Assembly (NCBI GenBank): GCA_041488395.1
Contig: JBGPPE010000026.1
Location: forward strand, 1-25,253
DNA: 25,253 bases
Origin: 39-52-133 sp041488395
GTDB lineage: Bacteria > Pseudomonadota > Gammaproteobacteria > Burkholderiales > Gallionellaceae
Direction of reading: 5' to 3'
A model generated the notes under the pieces. It was not told where the DNA came from. It saw nothing but the letters and a program-made list of their open reading frames with translations, and did not search any database. Shown one piece after another: positions 1 to 7,233 of the stretch; within the stretch, counting starts at the first letter, position 1, and each line of letters begins with the position of its first letter. A program made the position numbers and the translations under genes.

Positions 1-1315
1 GATGGGCACTGGCCAAGGCACTCTGGGCAGACAAGGTATCCAGAATATTACCGACTCCCGCCTTGTAGCGCCCCAGTATCATCTTCTCTGACTGCTCGGC
101 GGCGGCCACCAGATCATCTGCCGAACGCAAGGCCTGGCTGCTGGTCAACATGCCCTGATAGGCCGTCCACACATCCAGCGCAATCTGGTTGGCCAGCCGG
201 TCGCGCTCGGCCACCTTGCCTTCCAGCTGCGCCTCGGCAGTGCGCGCCTGATAATTCGTACTGAAGCCGCTAAACAGCGGCACGCTCAGAGTGACCCCGA
301 TACTGCTGCTGCGCGTATCCGCCATCCCCGACCCGCCGGTTACCCCGGCCACGGCTCCCAGGTTGATACTCGGCATCCCGCTTGCCCGCGTCGCTGCCAG
401 CTGTGCCTCGGCTGCCTTGATCTGCGACTCCGCCGCAGCCAGATCAGGCCGCTTCAGCCGCGCATCTGCAATCAGTTTGCCGATGTCCTGTTCGACCACC
501 GGGTCCGGCGTCGTTTCCGGCACTGGTTGCAAGGTGTAAGCCTGTGTCGCATCAAAGCCCATGATATTCGCCAGCGCACCTTGCGCATTGCGTTCATTGC
601 CCTGCGCGGTAATGCGGTTCAGCGTGGCTTGCGACAGGGTAGTCTGCGCCTGCAAACGATCGACCGGTGTGGCCACGCCAGCCTGATAACGCGCCAGCGC
701 AGCCGCCAGGCTTTCCTGCGCTGCGGCCTCGGCAGCCTGATAGGCCTGCACGCTGGAGCGGGCTGACAACAGCGCGTAGTAAGCCTGCACCGCATTCAGA
801 TAGGTGGATTGCAGAGTCGCATCGCGCGTGGCATTCACCGCGATCAGCAACTGCTTGGCGCTTTCCAGCGTCGCCGAGCGATTGCCAAAATCATATAGCA
901 GATAGTTTGCAGAGAGGCTCACGCTGCGGGTGGTCGAACTTTCCTCGGGCAGGTCGCCGGTTTGGGTCATGTTATGTGACACGCTCCCCTGCGCCGACAG
1001 GGTGGGCAAATACGCTGCCGTGCCGACCCCGACCTGAGCTGCCTGCACCCTGGCAGATGCCCATAGCGAGCGGGTTTGCGGGTTATTGCACAAGGCCAGA
1101 TCGATCACATCTGCGAGCGCGAGCGGGTTGAGTAATTTTTCCCGCGCGCAACGCACATCATCCGCAGCAATATCCAGCTGCCCACGGGTAATTTTTTCCT
1201 CGGTACCGAAAGGGTCACTGCCCAGCGCGCTCAGCGGCCACAACAACACTGCGCTCGCCGGCAAGGCAAGCGACAGGGCAAAGCAGATTCGCAAAATAAA
1301 TGTTTTGGGCTGCAT
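1..1315 (-). CDS. TolC-family outer-membrane efflux channel, C-terminus cut by the window edge
   Basis: The minus frame is open from an ATG at 1315 to the left edge, giving about 438 visible residues. It begins with a signal peptide (basic MQPK start, hydrophobic LALPASAVLLW segment) and has no lipobox, so it is probably cleaved by signal peptidase I and not a NodT/CusC-type lipoprotein. The body shows the duplicated alpha-helical hairpins of the outer-membrane efflux protein family: an early ALADVIDLALCNNPQTR stretch, long Ala/Gln-rich coiled-coil segments, a ARLKRPDLAAAESQIKAAEA repeat start, and near the edge a RYKAGVGNILDTLSAQ motif typical of TolC helices. Family members trimerise into a channel for type I secretion or RND/MFS tripartite export. 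The partner pump would lie to the left, outside the window. No good Shine-Dalgarno sequence precedes the ATG. Confidence 0.9.
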   Translation of the reverse strand, partial: MQPKTFILRICFALSLALPASAVLLWPLSALGSDPFGTEEKITRGQLDIAADDVRCAREKLLNPLALADVIDLALCNNPQTRSLWASARVQAAQVGVGTAAYLPTLSAQGSVSHNMTQTGDLPEESSTTRSVSLSANYLLYDFGNRSATLESAKQLLIAVNATRDATLQSTYLNAVQAYYALLSARSSVQAYQAAEAAAQESLAAALARYQAGVATPVDRLQAQTTLSQATLNRITAQGNERNAQGALANIMGFDATQAYTLQPVPETTPDPVVEQDIGKLIADARLKRPDLAAAESQIKAAEAQLAATRASGMPSINLGAVAGVTGGSGMADTRSSSIGVTLSVPLFSGFSTNYQARTAEAQLEGKVAERDRLANQIALDVWTAYQGMLTSSQALRSADDLVAAAEQSEKMILGRYKAGVGNILDTLSAQSALASAH

Positions 1316-1460
1316 GTAATCTATAGCTGGTTCAACTTGAAATGCAACGCTCGATGACACGGATAATACCCGACTCGATATCTGGTAACCAAGCTGCATA
1401 CCTGGATTTTTGTTCGATCACTCTACCAGCATGCTTCCACACCCAGCAGACCAGGCAGTA

Positions 1461-2606
1461 TCAGAGTGGGTAAGACAACCCCTTTTCAGCAAATTCAGGA
1501 CGCATATCTGGATTAAACTTTTCCCCCATGACGGCGCGCCAATTTCTTTCATATTCTTGCGCTACGGCGCACCAGCTACGCTCAAATTTGGGGACCGGCT
1601 CGCTGCGGCTCAATTGACAATCTACTGCACTGACCCACACATTGATCGGTGCACCGAGTGACACCACTGCGCCAGAATTCTGTGCTACATGCACACTGGC
1701 GCCGCACATATCGGAAATCACCACGGGTACTTTTGCGCCCATCGCCTCACTGATGACCATGCCATACGGTTCGGCCTTTGCAGGATGCAACAGGACATCA
1801 AATTGGCTGTAATCGGTTTGTTTACTCCATCCCTGCAAAACATAGCCGCTCTGCCAGTCAGAAAACAAATGCTGTATAGCTCTGGCATCGGGGCCGATTA
1901 CAACAAATTTCAAATTAGGGCGGGTGCGTTGCAATTGCTTTACAACTGAAACGGCTATCGGCAGCCCCTTGCGCTTCCACTCTTTGCCAACAAATCCGAT
2001 TACACCACCATCAGCGGGCACACGCCGCGGCTCTCGCACCATGCCTGTTACCAGGCCGGGCATCACCGGTGCAGTTAATTTGTGAGCCAATTCCGGATAG
2101 TAATGTGCCAATTGCTGTTTGACGAACAGGGAATTCGGCACGATGTAACGGGCCGTGGTTAACTCACGCCTTTCCAGAAACAATTGCATTGCGACACGCA
2201 ATGAAATTAATCTCCACCAGGGTTTCTCAAAAACCGTGGCGAATGGCGGTGAATGAAAAGTCGTGATGTCATGCGAACTGATACGCTCGTGGCTGTGAAT
2301 CAAAGCACCAGGTTGCGGATTGTTTTCCAGCCAGCGCAGCACACTCCGATCAAAACGAAGCGCTGCCAGCCAGCGCGGGCGCCGAGTAACCTCGCCGAGC
2401 TCAATAACGCTTATTCCGTCCGGTTTTTCTACATGGCAACGCTCACAAATTACTGTGACCCGGTAGCCCATTTGCCGGAGCTGCAACGATAACTCCCAAA
2501 CATAGCGCTCCATACCGCCTACTGGCCCATAACGTCTAACCACATGAAGCAGATGTAATACATTCTGCGTTACTGCTGTCGATTTGTCTGGAGGGAAGTT
2601 AATCAT
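1461..2606 (-). CDS. Glycosyltransferase family 4 (GT-B fold)
   Basis: This 381-residue protein has the two-domain GT-B layout. The N-terminal acceptor domain carries a Gly-rich GPVGGMER loop (residues 28-34). The C-terminal nucleotide-sugar domain begins around FVGKEWKRKGL (205-215) and carries the retaining-GT4 E-x7-E motif as EPYGMVISE (E279, E287). Such enzymes transfer a sugar from a nucleotide donor to LPS core, capsule or exopolysaccharide precursors on the cytoplasmic face. The donor and acceptor cannot be read from sequence. An HSHERISSHD segment at 104-113 is His-rich, and I cannot assign it. The ATG overlaps the stop of the small exported protein upstream (ATGA, 2603-2606), so translational coupling is likely; there is no independent Shine-Dalgarno. 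No other sugar-metabolism gene is next to it, so it looks like an orphan glycosyltransferase. Confidence 0.9.
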   Translation of the reverse strand: MINFPPDKSTAVTQNVLHLLHVVRRYGPVGGMERYVWELSLQLRQMGYRVTVICERCHVEKPDGISVIELGEVTRRPRWLAALRFDRSVLRWLENNPQPGALIHSHERISSHDITTFHSPPFATVFEKPWWRLISLRVAMQLFLERRELTTARYIVPNSLFVKQQLAHYYPELAHKLTAPVMPGLVTGMVREPRRVPADGGVIGFVGKEWKRKGLPIAVSVVKQLQRTRPNLKFVVIGPDARAIQHLFSDWQSGYVLQGWSKQTDYSQFDVLLHPAKAEPYGMVISEAMGAKVPVVISDMCGASVHVAQNSGAVVSLGAPINVWVSAVDCQLSRSEPVPKFERSWCAVAQEYERNWRAVMGEKFNPDMRPEFAEKGLSYPL

Positions 2607-2848
2607 GAGTGCACCGAATATTCACGGTGAGCATCAATATAGCGCTGCAAATCTTTACCGCCACATGCTGGCTTTTCTCTCAACTCGTCATGCTTGTGCT
2701 TGACCACAATGATATTCACACTGCCTGAATGGTCCAGCGGCGGCGATTCTGTCGTGCCAGACAACGAGGGATACTGTGCAGCATAGGAACTCAGGCTACC
2801 CAGAAAAACCACTAAAAATGCAGCCACTGATCTCTTCTTTGCGCGCAT
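2603..2848 (-). CDS. Small exported protein of unknown function
   Basis: This 81-residue protein has a clear signal peptide: basic MRAKKR, a hydrophobic AAFLVVFLGSLSS core, and a probable cleavage at SYA-AQ near residue 23. The mature part would be about 58 residues, polar, with one cysteine (PACGG) and a charged VKHKHDELREK stretch. I do not recognise a family. The ATG at 2848 is supported by a GGAG about 7 nt upstream. The stop codon overlaps the start of the glycosyltransferase by 4 nt, and the gene begins 25 nt after the stop of a 32-residue peptide gene. The three are therefore probably one transcript. It may be periplasmic and act with the glycosyltransferase product, but that is only an inference from gene order. 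Confidence 0.6.
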   Translation of the reverse strand: MRAKKRSVAAFLVVFLGSLSSYAAQYPSLSGTTESPPLDHSGSVNIIVVKHKHDELREKPACGGKDLQRYIDAHREYSVHS

Positions 2849-2873
2849 AGCAGTGCTCCATATTATTAGTTAG

Positions 2874-2972
2874 CTAGTGCCCCTTGATATCACGATCATG
2901 CTGCTCAATCCGAACCAGAATTACCGCGCTTGTGCAAGTCATGCTGGCCAATAGGCCTTGTTTAATTTTCAT
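2874..2972 (-). CDS. Candidate 32-residue small membrane peptide
   Basis: A short frame runs from ATG at 2972 to TAG at 2874. It starts 7 nt after a near-perfect Shine-Dalgarno (AAGGAG, minus strand, 2979-2984), which is the strongest ribosome binding site in this part of the window. The peptide begins MKIKQG, has a hydrophobic LLASMTCTSAVILV stretch, and ends in a charged RIEQHDRDIKGH tail. That layout suits either a single-span membrane peptide or a short exported leader. A cysteine sits in the hydrophobic part, but SMTC is not a good lipobox. It lies 25 nt upstream of the small exported protein and could be a translated leader controlling the operon. Support comes from the ribosome binding site and position; I know of no homologue. 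Confidence 0.45.
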   Translation of the reverse strand: MKIKQGLLASMTCTSAVILVRIEQHDRDIKGH

Positions 2973-2984
2973 ATCATCTCCTTA

Positions 2985-3291
2985 ATAAAAAGATCTTCAG
3001 GATCGTGCGTTTCACTAACGAACAGCCGCTGATCACGCGATAGAAATTTAATCTGGCCAAGTAACCACAGTATTTCCACACTGTATTAAACGAAATATTA
3101 TGTAATTTTCTTGATACAAAAAAGTTATGTAATTTTTCAGTTACACAACTTCCAGGATAAAAATAAAAATGCACATTTATCTTTAATATCAAATCTGTTT
3201 TAAATCGCACAGCTCACGGTTTGTTGCCAATTTGATACATGGGGAATTGAGCCATTTTTCAGTCTCTTGCTGACATAAAGCTTGCTCAAAA
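2985..3291. other. AT-rich intergenic spacer with short repeats
   Basis: This stretch is clearly more AT-rich than its surroundings and should hold the promoter for the minus-strand small-peptide/glycosyltransferase unit. It contains a direct repeat, TTATGTAATTTTC at 3098-3110 and TTATGTAATTTTTC at 3125-3138 (27 bp apart). It also contains a short inverted repeat, ACAGT at 3067-3071 with ACTGT at 3080-3084. A 78-codon minus frame (2974-3210) crosses it, but it starts with GTG, has no ribosome binding site and has an unconvincing composition. I call no gene here. Confidence 0.5.
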
Positions 3292-3346
3292 TCTGACGAT
3301 GATCCCTTCCATGGGACAAATTGCGTATCCCATTAATATCGTCAGA
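3292..3346. promoter_or_regulatory. Nested inverted repeat in the leader of the Ser-rich protein gene
   Basis: Two inverted repeats sit one inside the other just before the gene at 3358. The outer arms TCTGACGAT (3292-3300) and ATCGTCAGA (3338-3346) are a perfect 9-bp match. The inner arms ATGGGA (3311-3316) and TCCCAT (3328-3333) enclose an 11-nt loop. The outer right arm runs into the ribosome binding site (AAAGGA at 3347-3352, 5 nt before the ATG). As RNA it could fold into a two-tier hairpin affecting translation. As DNA it could be a pair of operators. There is no T-run, so it is not a terminator. Confidence 0.5.
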
Positions 3347-3357
3347 AAGGATTAATC

Positions 3358-4056
3358 ATGAGCACCACTATCAACAATGTTTCAGGTTTAACCGGTTTTT
3401 CTTATGTTCCTCCTGCCACCAATGCGACTCCATCCGCAAGCAACGGAGATTCTGATGGCGATAACGATGGCAGCAGTGGTTCTGCTCGTGTAGGGAAATC
3501 AAATCTCATGAGTGCGCTTGCACAGGCACTGGGACAAAGCTTGTCGGGCAGCTCTGCCACGTCGTCTGCCACATCGACATCTGATTCAACTTCATCGTCA
3601 GGCACAACGCAGGACCCACAAACTGCTTTGCAAGCATTTATGCATAGCCTGTTTGCGGCACTGCATCAAGCCGGTGGACAGAACAGCGCCGCCTCAGCAA
3701 ATGGGAATGGTGCCGGGTCTGATGCCGATGGAGACCATGATGCCAGTTCGTCTGTAGCAAAAGCCGGGCATCACCATCATGGTGGTGGTTCCAATATGGC
3801 AAGCAAGATTCAAAATCTTTTACAGCAGCTTACTTCCACCAGCCAGAGCTCATCAACAGATAATCAAAGCGGCAACACAGATGCCATCAGTAATCTGAGC
3901 TCCAGCTTCCAGAATTTGATTGATACGATAAATAAATCGCAAGGACAAGGAACGACGACACCACCCGTAACCTTGCAATCGTTCTTGCAGAATTTGCAAC
4001 AGGACTTGAGCGGCGGACAGAATATTTCAGGTGCAGTGGTCAGCACACAAGCATGA
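3358..4056 (+). CDS. Ser/Gly/Gln-rich protein with two DxDGDxD modules, unknown function
   Basis: This 232-residue protein has no cysteine, no tryptophan and no signal peptide, and is dominated by Ser, Gly, Ala, Gln, Thr and Asn. Two similar modules are visible: an Asp-rich loop DSDGDNDG (31-38) followed by a predicted amphipathic helix (about 48-62), and DADGDHD (122-128) followed by HHHHGGG (139-145) and another helix (about 146-159). Further short helices rich in Phe/Leu/Gln lie at about 88-104, 178-193 and 205-217. The Asp-rich loops resemble calcium-binding EF-hand or dockerin-type loops but lack the full 12-residue spacing, so metal binding is only a suggestion. The composition recalls harpins and other secreted flexible proteins, without a recognisable family match. 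It has an RBS (AAAGGA), its own terminator and an elaborate leader, so it is a real single-gene unit. Confidence 0.75.
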   Translation: MSTTINNVSGLTGFSYVPPATNATPSASNGDSDGDNDGSSGSARVGKSNLMSALAQALGQSLSGSSATSSATSTSDSTSSSGTTQDPQTALQAFMHSLFAALHQAGGQNSAASANGNGAGSDADGDHDASSSVAKAGHHHHGGGSNMASKIQNLLQQLTSTSQSSSTDNQSGNTDAISNLSSSFQNLIDTINKSQGQGTTTPPVTLQSFLQNLQQDLSGGQNISGAVVSTQA

Positions 4057-4065
4057 TACGAACGG

Positions 4066-4088
4066 CCACCGGACCATCCGGTGGTTTT
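4066..4088 (+). terminator. Intrinsic terminator after the Ser-rich protein gene
   Basis: A perfect 8-bp GC-rich stem, CCACCGGA (4066-4073) with TCCGGTGG (4077-4084), closes a 3-nt loop and is followed by TTTT (4085-4088). It lies 10 nt past the stop at 4056 and 12 nt before the convergent kinase stop. On the other strand the stem is not followed by a T-run, so it mainly serves the + gene. Confidence 0.85.
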
Positions 4089-4099
4089 GATAAAAATCG

Positions 4100-5101
4100 C
4101 TAGTGATGCTGCTTCGGCAGAATCACAGATGCAATTAATCCGCCTCCGGGCGAATTTTTCAGGGTTACGTTTCCGCCTTGTTTCTTGGCCATATCCCTGG
4201 CTATGGAAAGGCCAAGTCCAACCCCGCCGGTGTGCCGGCTACGCGACACCTCAAGCCGGTAGAATGGTGCAAAGACAGCTTCCAGCTTGTCTTCCGGAAT
4301 CCCGGGACCCGCATCGAGAATGGTAATTACAACTTCGTTGTCAGTTTCAATAATATCAATGGCTGCTTTTTCCCCATAGCGCAGCGCATTCTCGAGCAAA
4401 TTATTCAGGCAACGTCGTATGGCAATTGGCTGAAGCCTTAATGGCGATGCATTGCCTGATACAGAAATGACATTACCGCACTCTTTGGCATCCTCAGCCA
4501 AGGAATGGACAAGTGCGCCAATATCAAGCAAGCAGGTTTCTTCCGGCTGATCATTACCCCGCAAATAAGCGAGAGTTGTATCAATAATTCCGGCCATCTC
4601 ATTGATGTCATTCTGGACGTCAGACCTTAATTCTATCTGGTCAATTTTTTCAGCACGCAATTTAAGGCGGGTTAGCGGTGTCCTCAAATCATGTGACACT
4701 GCCGCCAGGAAACGGTTGCGCTCTTCCATCTGTTGCTTGAGGCGAGCCTGCATCTGGTTAAAAACCCTGGATGCCTGCCTTACTTCGGACGTACCAGAGG
4801 TCTCGTCTATCGGCGGAGTATTCAGGTTTTTTCCCAGTGCATCTGCTGCCTGTGCCATACGCTTGATTGGCTTTGAAAGCCAGATCGCAGCGACCCACGC
4901 CGTCAAGGATACCGCAGCCAGTCGTACAAGCAGGCTAACCATCCTGAATGGATGCGGCGGTGTGGAGGCTACAGAATCGGGATGGTCCAGGCCAAGGTAA
5001 ATAAAAATTTCTCTGCCGGCGAAATAACTAAGAGACAGAATGACAAACAATAACAAGAAAAGTCGCACGAACAGTGTGTCTGGAATAGAAACCCTCATCA
5101 A
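4100..5101 (-). CDS. Membrane sensor histidine kinase (EnvZ-like class)
   Basis: This 333-residue protein has two membrane helices (about 10-30 and 53-74) with only about 20 residues between them. It therefore lacks a real periplasmic sensing domain and probably senses within the membrane or via a partner. A HAMP linker follows (SKPIKRMAQAADAL, 76-89 onward). The HisKA domain has its phosphoacceptor His at 137 in AAVSHDLRTPLTRL. The ATPase domain shows an N-box (LNNLLENALRYG, N234/N238), G1 (DAGPGIP, 263-269) and G2 (GGVGLGLS, 292-299). All catalytic motifs are intact. Its ATG overlaps the stop of the response-regulator gene (ATGA, 5098-5101), so the pair is translationally coupled. The RSRHTGGVGLGLSIAR layout matches EnvZ-type kinases. 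The signal is unknown. Confidence 0.95.
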   Translation of the reverse strand: MMRVSIPDTLFVRLFLLLFVILSLSYFAGREIFIYLGLDHPDSVASTPPHPFRMVSLLVRLAAVSLTAWVAAIWLSKPIKRMAQAADALGKNLNTPPIDETSGTSEVRQASRVFNQMQARLKQQMEERNRFLAAVSHDLRTPLTRLKLRAEKIDQIELRSDVQNDINEMAGIIDTTLAYLRGNDQPEETCLLDIGALVHSLAEDAKECGNVISVSGNASPLRLQPIAIRRCLNNLLENALRYGEKAAIDIIETDNEVVITILDAGPGIPEDKLEAVFAPFYRLEVSRSRHTGGVGLGLSIARDMAKKQGGNVTLKNSPGGGLIASVILPKQHH

Positions 5102-5805
5102 TTCACCTTCGCATCAAATAAATAACCTTCGCCGCGAACAGTTTTTATCAAGGAGGGCGTGCGAGGATCGTCATTCAGTTTCTGGCGCAATCGTGAAATC
5201 AGAATATCTATGCTGCGGTCGAATATCTCCATGTTTCGGCCACGGGCTTCATCCAGAAGAAATTCTCTGGACAGTACCCGGTTGGGATGCTCGACCAGCA
5301 CTGTCAACAGGCGGAATTCTGCGTTGGAAAGCGGTATCACCAACTCTGCCGGGGAAACCAGCTGGCGCAAAATATAATTCAAGCGCCAGCCCATAAATCC
5401 AGCTTCTTTTTGCTCCTTGATGCTTGCGCGGCTTCCACGCGTTCTTCGCAATATCGTCTGGATACGCGCAACCAGCTCGCGCGGCTCGAACGGCTTCACG
5501 ACATAATCATCAGCCCCGACTTCCAGGCCGATAACACGATCCATCGCCTCCCCGCGCGCAGTAAGCATGAGTATGGGAATGTCCGATTTTGTCCGCAAAC
5601 CACGACACAGCGAAAGGCCGTCCTCACCTGGCATCATCAGGTCAAGTATGACCAAATCGAAAGATCTGTTTTCCAGCGCGGCTGCCATTGCTTTTCCATC
5701 GGCAACGTCAAAGACAGACATGCCGAATCCGGATAAATAATCCCGCAATAACTGGCGAATCTGCACATCATCATCGACTATCAGAATGGACAGCATGGTA
5801 ACCAT
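5098..5805 (-). CDS. OmpR-family response regulator
   Basis: The receiver domain begins ILIVDDD, has the phosphorylated Asp in LVILDLMMPGEDG, the conserved Thr in LMLTARG, and Lys in DDYVVKPF. A winged-helix DNA-binding domain follows, with typical NAEFRLL, LSREFLLDEARGR, DRSIDILISRLRQKL and IKTVRGEGYLF segments. A TTG at 5817 extends the frame, but the ATGs at 5805 and 5796 are likelier starts. The 5796 start gives MLSILIVDDD, typical for the family. None has a strong Shine-Dalgarno. It is the first gene of the two-gene operon with the histidine kinase. The repeats in its upstream region (5818-5941) may be autoregulatory sites. The targets are not known; the neighbouring MFS and Ser-rich genes are candidates. 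Confidence 0.95.
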   Translation of the reverse strand: MVTMLSILIVDDDVQIRQLLRDYLSGFGMSVFDVADGKAMAAALENRSFDLVILDLMMPGEDGLSLCRGLRTKSDIPILMLTARGEAMDRVIGLEVGADDYVVKPFEPRELVARIQTILRRTRGSRASIKEQKEAGFMGWRLNYILRQLVSPAELVIPLSNAEFRLLTVLVEHPNRVLSREFLLDEARGRNMEIFDRSIDILISRLRQKLNDDPRTPSLIKTVRGEGYLFDAKVN

Positions 5806-5817
5806 TTCATAAAACAA

Positions 5818-5941
5818 ATTTAAAAAACCGCATCACGCTCTAATGATCAGCTTTTTGTGTATCGGCCAAATATCGCCTTTGTACAAAACACGATACAAAT
5901 GGCCTGCTTGATTATTTCAGGAAGTGACGCATGTGGAGCAA
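5818..5941. promoter_or_regulatory. Upstream region of the two-component operon, with repeats
   Basis: These 124 bases separate the MFS stop from the response-regulator start and hold several repeats. A perfect 10-bp palindrome TTTGTACAAA lies at 5878-5887. It is flanked by inverted arms GTATCG (5859-5864) and CGATAC (5891-5896). A direct repeat TATCGGCC (5860-5867) and TATCGCC (5871-5877) is spaced 11 bp apart. OmpR-type regulators commonly bind direct repeats with about one-helical-turn spacing, so autoregulation is plausible but inferred. Confidence 0.35.
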
Positions 5942-7114
5942 TTATGACTGAGCAGGCATCACCCAGAATTTTAGCAACAACGCGGCCGCCAAAGCGCAGC
6001 CTGCGGAAAAACCAAAAGCAGCCTCAACAGCCATACCCTGCCACAGCCAGCCGAAGATCAGTGAGGCAGGTAAAAGCATCACGCCGGCGGTAAGATTGAA
6101 CCAGCCGTAAGCCGTGCCCAACCGCTCGCGCGGAGCAAGATCGGCCACCAGTGCTTTTTCGGCTCCCTCCGTGGCGGCAAGGAACAGACCATAAAAAGCA
6201 AACAGGGGCCACAGCAGCAGTGCGTGAAAACCATTGATGCCCAGCAACAGGTAAAACAAACCATAGACTAGCCAACCCGCGAGGATCAACCGCACCCGCC
6301 CGAGCCGGTCGGACAGTGCAGACAGCGGCATGGAAAACACCATCGCCACTCCCGACACCAGCGCCCACAACAATGGCACCTGGTAATCCGGCAGACCGAG
6401 CTCCTTGGCGCGCAGCAGCAAAAACATATTGGATGAATTTCCCAGAGTGAACAGGGCCAGCACGAGCAGGTAACGTTTGTAGGCTGCGGGAAAATCTGCC
6501 ATTTTCCAGGAAAAAGGCTGGCCTTGTTCTGCTGGAATGGCTGGCGCTTCCTTGATAGCCAATGCCAGAGCGACTGTGATGATCCCCGGCACGATAGACC
6601 ACAGGAACACTTCCTTGAGTGGCATTCCCCACGCCAATAACCCGGCGGCAAGTAGCGGCCCGATCACCGCCCCGGCATTGTCCATGGCACGGTGCAGGCC
6701 AAATGCCAGACCCCGCTGCTCTTTATCCACCGCACCGGCGAGCATCGCATCACGGGGAGAGGTGCGCAGCCCCTTGCCCACCCGGTCGGCAAAACGCAGC
6801 AGCAATACCACAGGCCAGCTCGCAGCCAGATAAAACAGCGGCCGTGACAGTGCGGCGAGAGCATAACCTCCCGCCACCCAGCCCTTGGCGTGCCCGCGGC
6901 GATCCATCAGCACCCCGGAAAAGAGTTTCAGCAGGCTCGCAGTCGCTTCTGCGATACCCTCGATCAGACCCAGCGCCCGGGGGCCGGCCATCAGCACCGA
7001 GGCTAAAAAAAGTGGCACCAGCGGATAGATCAGCTCACTGGTAGAGTCATTGAACAGGCTCACCAGTCCCAGCAGCCAGACGGTGCGCGGCAAAGCAAGA
7101 ACCGCTCTAAGCAT
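5942..7114 (-). CDS. Major facilitator superfamily permease
   Basis: This is about 390 residues with some twelve hydrophobic segments, so an inner-membrane secondary transporter. Family signatures include LFNDSTSELIYPLVPLFL in helix 1, a motif-A-like loop DRRGHAKGWVAGG between helices 2 and 3, ADRVGKGLRTSPRDAM after helix 4, and a second half motif SDRLGRVRLILAG. These match a widespread but uncharacterised MFS group, so I do not assign a substrate. I chose the ATG at 7114 because AAGGAAG lies about 7 nt upstream; the frame could extend to a TTG at 7162 without such support. It stands alone between ppsA and the two-component operon, on the same strand. Confidence 0.9.
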   Translation of the reverse strand: MLRAVLALPRTVWLLGLVSLFNDSTSELIYPLVPLFLASVLMAGPRALGLIEGIAEATASLLKLFSGVLMDRRGHAKGWVAGGYALAALSRPLFYLAASWPVVLLLRFADRVGKGLRTSPRDAMLAGAVDKEQRGLAFGLHRAMDNAGAVIGPLLAAGLLAWGMPLKEVFLWSIVPGIITVALALAIKEAPAIPAEQGQPFSWKMADFPAAYKRYLLVLALFTLGNSSNMFLLLRAKELGLPDYQVPLLWALVSGVAMVFSMPLSALSDRLGRVRLILAGWLVYGLFYLLLGINGFHALLLWPLFAFYGLFLAATEGAEKALVADLAPRERLGTAYGWFNLTAGVMLLPASLIFGWLWQGMAVEAAFGFSAGCALAAALLLKFWVMPAQS

Positions 7115-7233
7115 TGCGTCTTCCTTTAGCCAAACGATAAAACGGGAAATACCTACAGACAAGAACGGCCATATGCACCTGATTCACACACATGACCGGA
7201 AATTCAGGGGGTAGCTGGCTAGCCGTGGTCCGC

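Noticed and set aside
2974..3210. 78-codon minus-strand frame in the AT-rich spacer
   Set aside because: Starts with GTG without a ribosome binding site, has odd aromatic-rich composition and overlaps the likely promoter region. It probably reflects AT-rich noncoding DNA.
3778..3801. His-His-His-His run considered as an engineered tag
   Set aside because: It is internal, only four residues, in a natural low-complexity protein, with no vector or linker sequence around it.
6024..6632. 202-codon minus frame within the MFS gene
   Set aside because: Out-of-frame shadow of the permease. The permease frame has continuous membrane helices and family motifs.
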